Assembly (NCBI GenBank): GCA_013286985.1
Contig: JABDEQ010000109.1
Location: forward strand, 1-6,369
Direction of reading: 5' to 3'
DNA length: 6,369 nucleotides
DNA from: Bacteroidota bacterium
GTDB lineage: Bacteria > Bacteroidota > Bacteroidia > Sphingobacteriales > Sphingobacteriaceae
Within the stretch, counting starts at the first letter, position 1. Each line of letters opens with the position of its first letter. The notes below the pieces were generated by a model. It did not search any database, had not been told where the DNA came from, and was given only the letters and a program-made list of their open reading frames with translations. The translations under genes and the position numbers were made by a program. This document shows positions 6,067-6,369 of the stretch, piece by piece.

Positions 6067-6167
6067 GGTTGCAGGGGCAAAAACCTGGATGCTAGCCCCC
6101 CCCCGCCCCCTAAAGGGGATGCCTTTTCAATTGCAGGGGTTATTAAATTTTCTATTTTATCTTCCAT
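6054..6167 (-). other. 37-codon frame starting at the probable thrB ATG, out of frame by one base
   Basis: ATG 6167, 43 nt after the thrA stop, opens a frame MEDKIENLITPAIEKASPLG followed by a Gly run and a short unrelated tail, stopping at 6054-6056 inside thrB. One extra G in the tract at 6096-6104 (or two fewer) would fuse it to ...ASIQVFAPATVANVV and restore a complete homoserine kinase with an N-terminal extension. The Ser-Pro-Leu-Gly-run part is encoded by an inserted GC-rich palindrome. It is best seen as the detached 5' end of thrB. Confidence 0.65.
6094..6119 (-). repeat. GC-rich palindromic repeat A overlapping thrB 5' end
   Basis: On the minus strand it reads TCCCC-TTTA-GGGGG-C-GGGGGGGGG-CT. 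It has a C4/G4 hairpin with a 4-nt loop (6107-6118 on the plus strand) and a G9 homopolymer. It resembles repeat B at 6188-6210 in opposite orientation. Such CCCCTTTAGGGG units are common intergenic repeats in Sphingobacteriaceae (general knowledge). Here it appears to lie within the coding start of thrB. Confidence 0.7.
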
Positions 6168-6187
6168 ATTTTATCAAACTATCAGTT

Positions 6188-6210
6188 CCCCCCTTCAGGG
6201 GGCCAGGGGG
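6188..6210 (+). repeat. GC-rich palindromic repeat B abutting the thrA stop
   Basis: CCCCCC-TTCA-GGGGG-CCA-GGGGG on the plus strand, with a C5/G5 hairpin at 6189-6202. It touches the thrA TAA (6213-6211). It is an inverted relative of repeat A; the two enclose about 68 bp that hold the ATG at 6167. In the transcript it forms a hairpin directly after thrA, without a T-run, so it is not a clear terminator. Confidence 0.7.
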
Positions 6211-6369
6211 TTACGCGCCCACATTTATTAAATCAGCAAATACACCTGCGGCGGTAACCTCGGCGCCTGCTCCCGGGCCCTTTACCACCAACGGACGTTC
6301 ACGATACCTGTCGGTAGTGAACGATATAATATTATCACTGCCCGATAAGGTGAAAAACGGATGGCTTTC
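6211..6369 (-). CDS. thrA: bifunctional aspartokinase/homoserine dehydrogenase, C-terminal end
   Basis: Only the last 52 residues are in the window, beginning [20 protein letters not shown] and ending [11 protein letters not shown] followed by TAA. This matches the extreme C-terminus of homoserine dehydrogenase in fused aspartokinase I/homoserine dehydrogenase I proteins: the L-x-GxDN-x-hydrophobic-x-F-TT-x-RY segment, and the [19 protein letters not shown] motif that closes the nucleotide-binding domain. The frame is open to the window edge. The full protein would be about 810-820 aa, so fusion to an aspartokinase domain is inferred from the family and from gene order with thrB and thrC, not seen. 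A stand-alone homoserine dehydrogenase is the alternative. Confidence 0.88.
   Translation of the reverse strand, partial: ESHPFFTLSGSDNIISFTTDRYRERPLVVKGPGAGAEVTAAGVFADLINVGA

Noticed and set aside
6069..6139. Direct repeat TTGCAGGGG (6069-6077 and 6131-6139) as a target-site duplication around repeat A
   Set aside because: Nine bases 62 bp apart, one of them inside conserved thrB coding sequence, can arise by chance. The copies are not adjacent to the repeat edges.
5890..6231. Plus-strand ORF of 113 codons across the thrA-thrB junction
   Set aside because: It is antisense to thrB and thrA and crosses both GC-rich repeats. The protein is low-complexity proline-rich with no recognisable family.

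Overview
The window looks like chromosomal DNA of a Bacteroidota member, most likely Sphingobacteriaceae (Mucilaginibacter/Pedobacter-like). This rests on the protein flavour of every gene, starts without Shine-Dalgarno sequences, moderate GC (about 45-50% in the samples of thrC I counted), and abundant short palindromic intergenic repeats. The genus is inference.

Left part (1-2436): a divergent pair for homogentisate catabolism, the last steps of phenylalanine/tyrosine breakdown. hmgA (homogentisate 1,2-dioxygenase) reads left and runs off the window edge. A fumarylacetoacetate hydrolase family gene reads right. The 466-bp divergent gap holds a nested palindromic repeat. A strong hairpin terminator (2444-2487) separates the second gene from a convergent HAD-family phosphatase gene (2497-3102, minus).

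Middle (3103-3681): a short AT-rich GIY-YIG nuclease gene (3295-3591, minus) sits between copies of one palindromic repeat. Two direct copies lie on one side and one inverted copy on the other. The inverted copy keeps the stem through a compensatory base change. The arrangement resembles a small nuclease-associated repeat unit and is the best candidate here for an under-described element.

Right part (3682-6369): a threonine biosynthesis operon on the minus strand, in the order thrA (C-terminal end only) - thrB - thrC, converting aspartate to homoserine, O-phosphohomoserine and threonine. Repeats have invaded both junctions. A 113-bp element with 29-bp perfect inverted arms lies between thrB and thrC. 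Two GC-rich C5-N4-G5-type palindromes in opposite orientation lie between thrA and thrB, and one of them overlaps the 5' end of thrB. There a G9 tract leaves the natural ATG one base out of frame with the rest of homoserine kinase, so thrB is either slippage-dependent, phase-variable, or affected by a homopolymer sequencing error.

No rRNA, tRNA, CRISPR array, intact insertion sequence or phage gene was seen.
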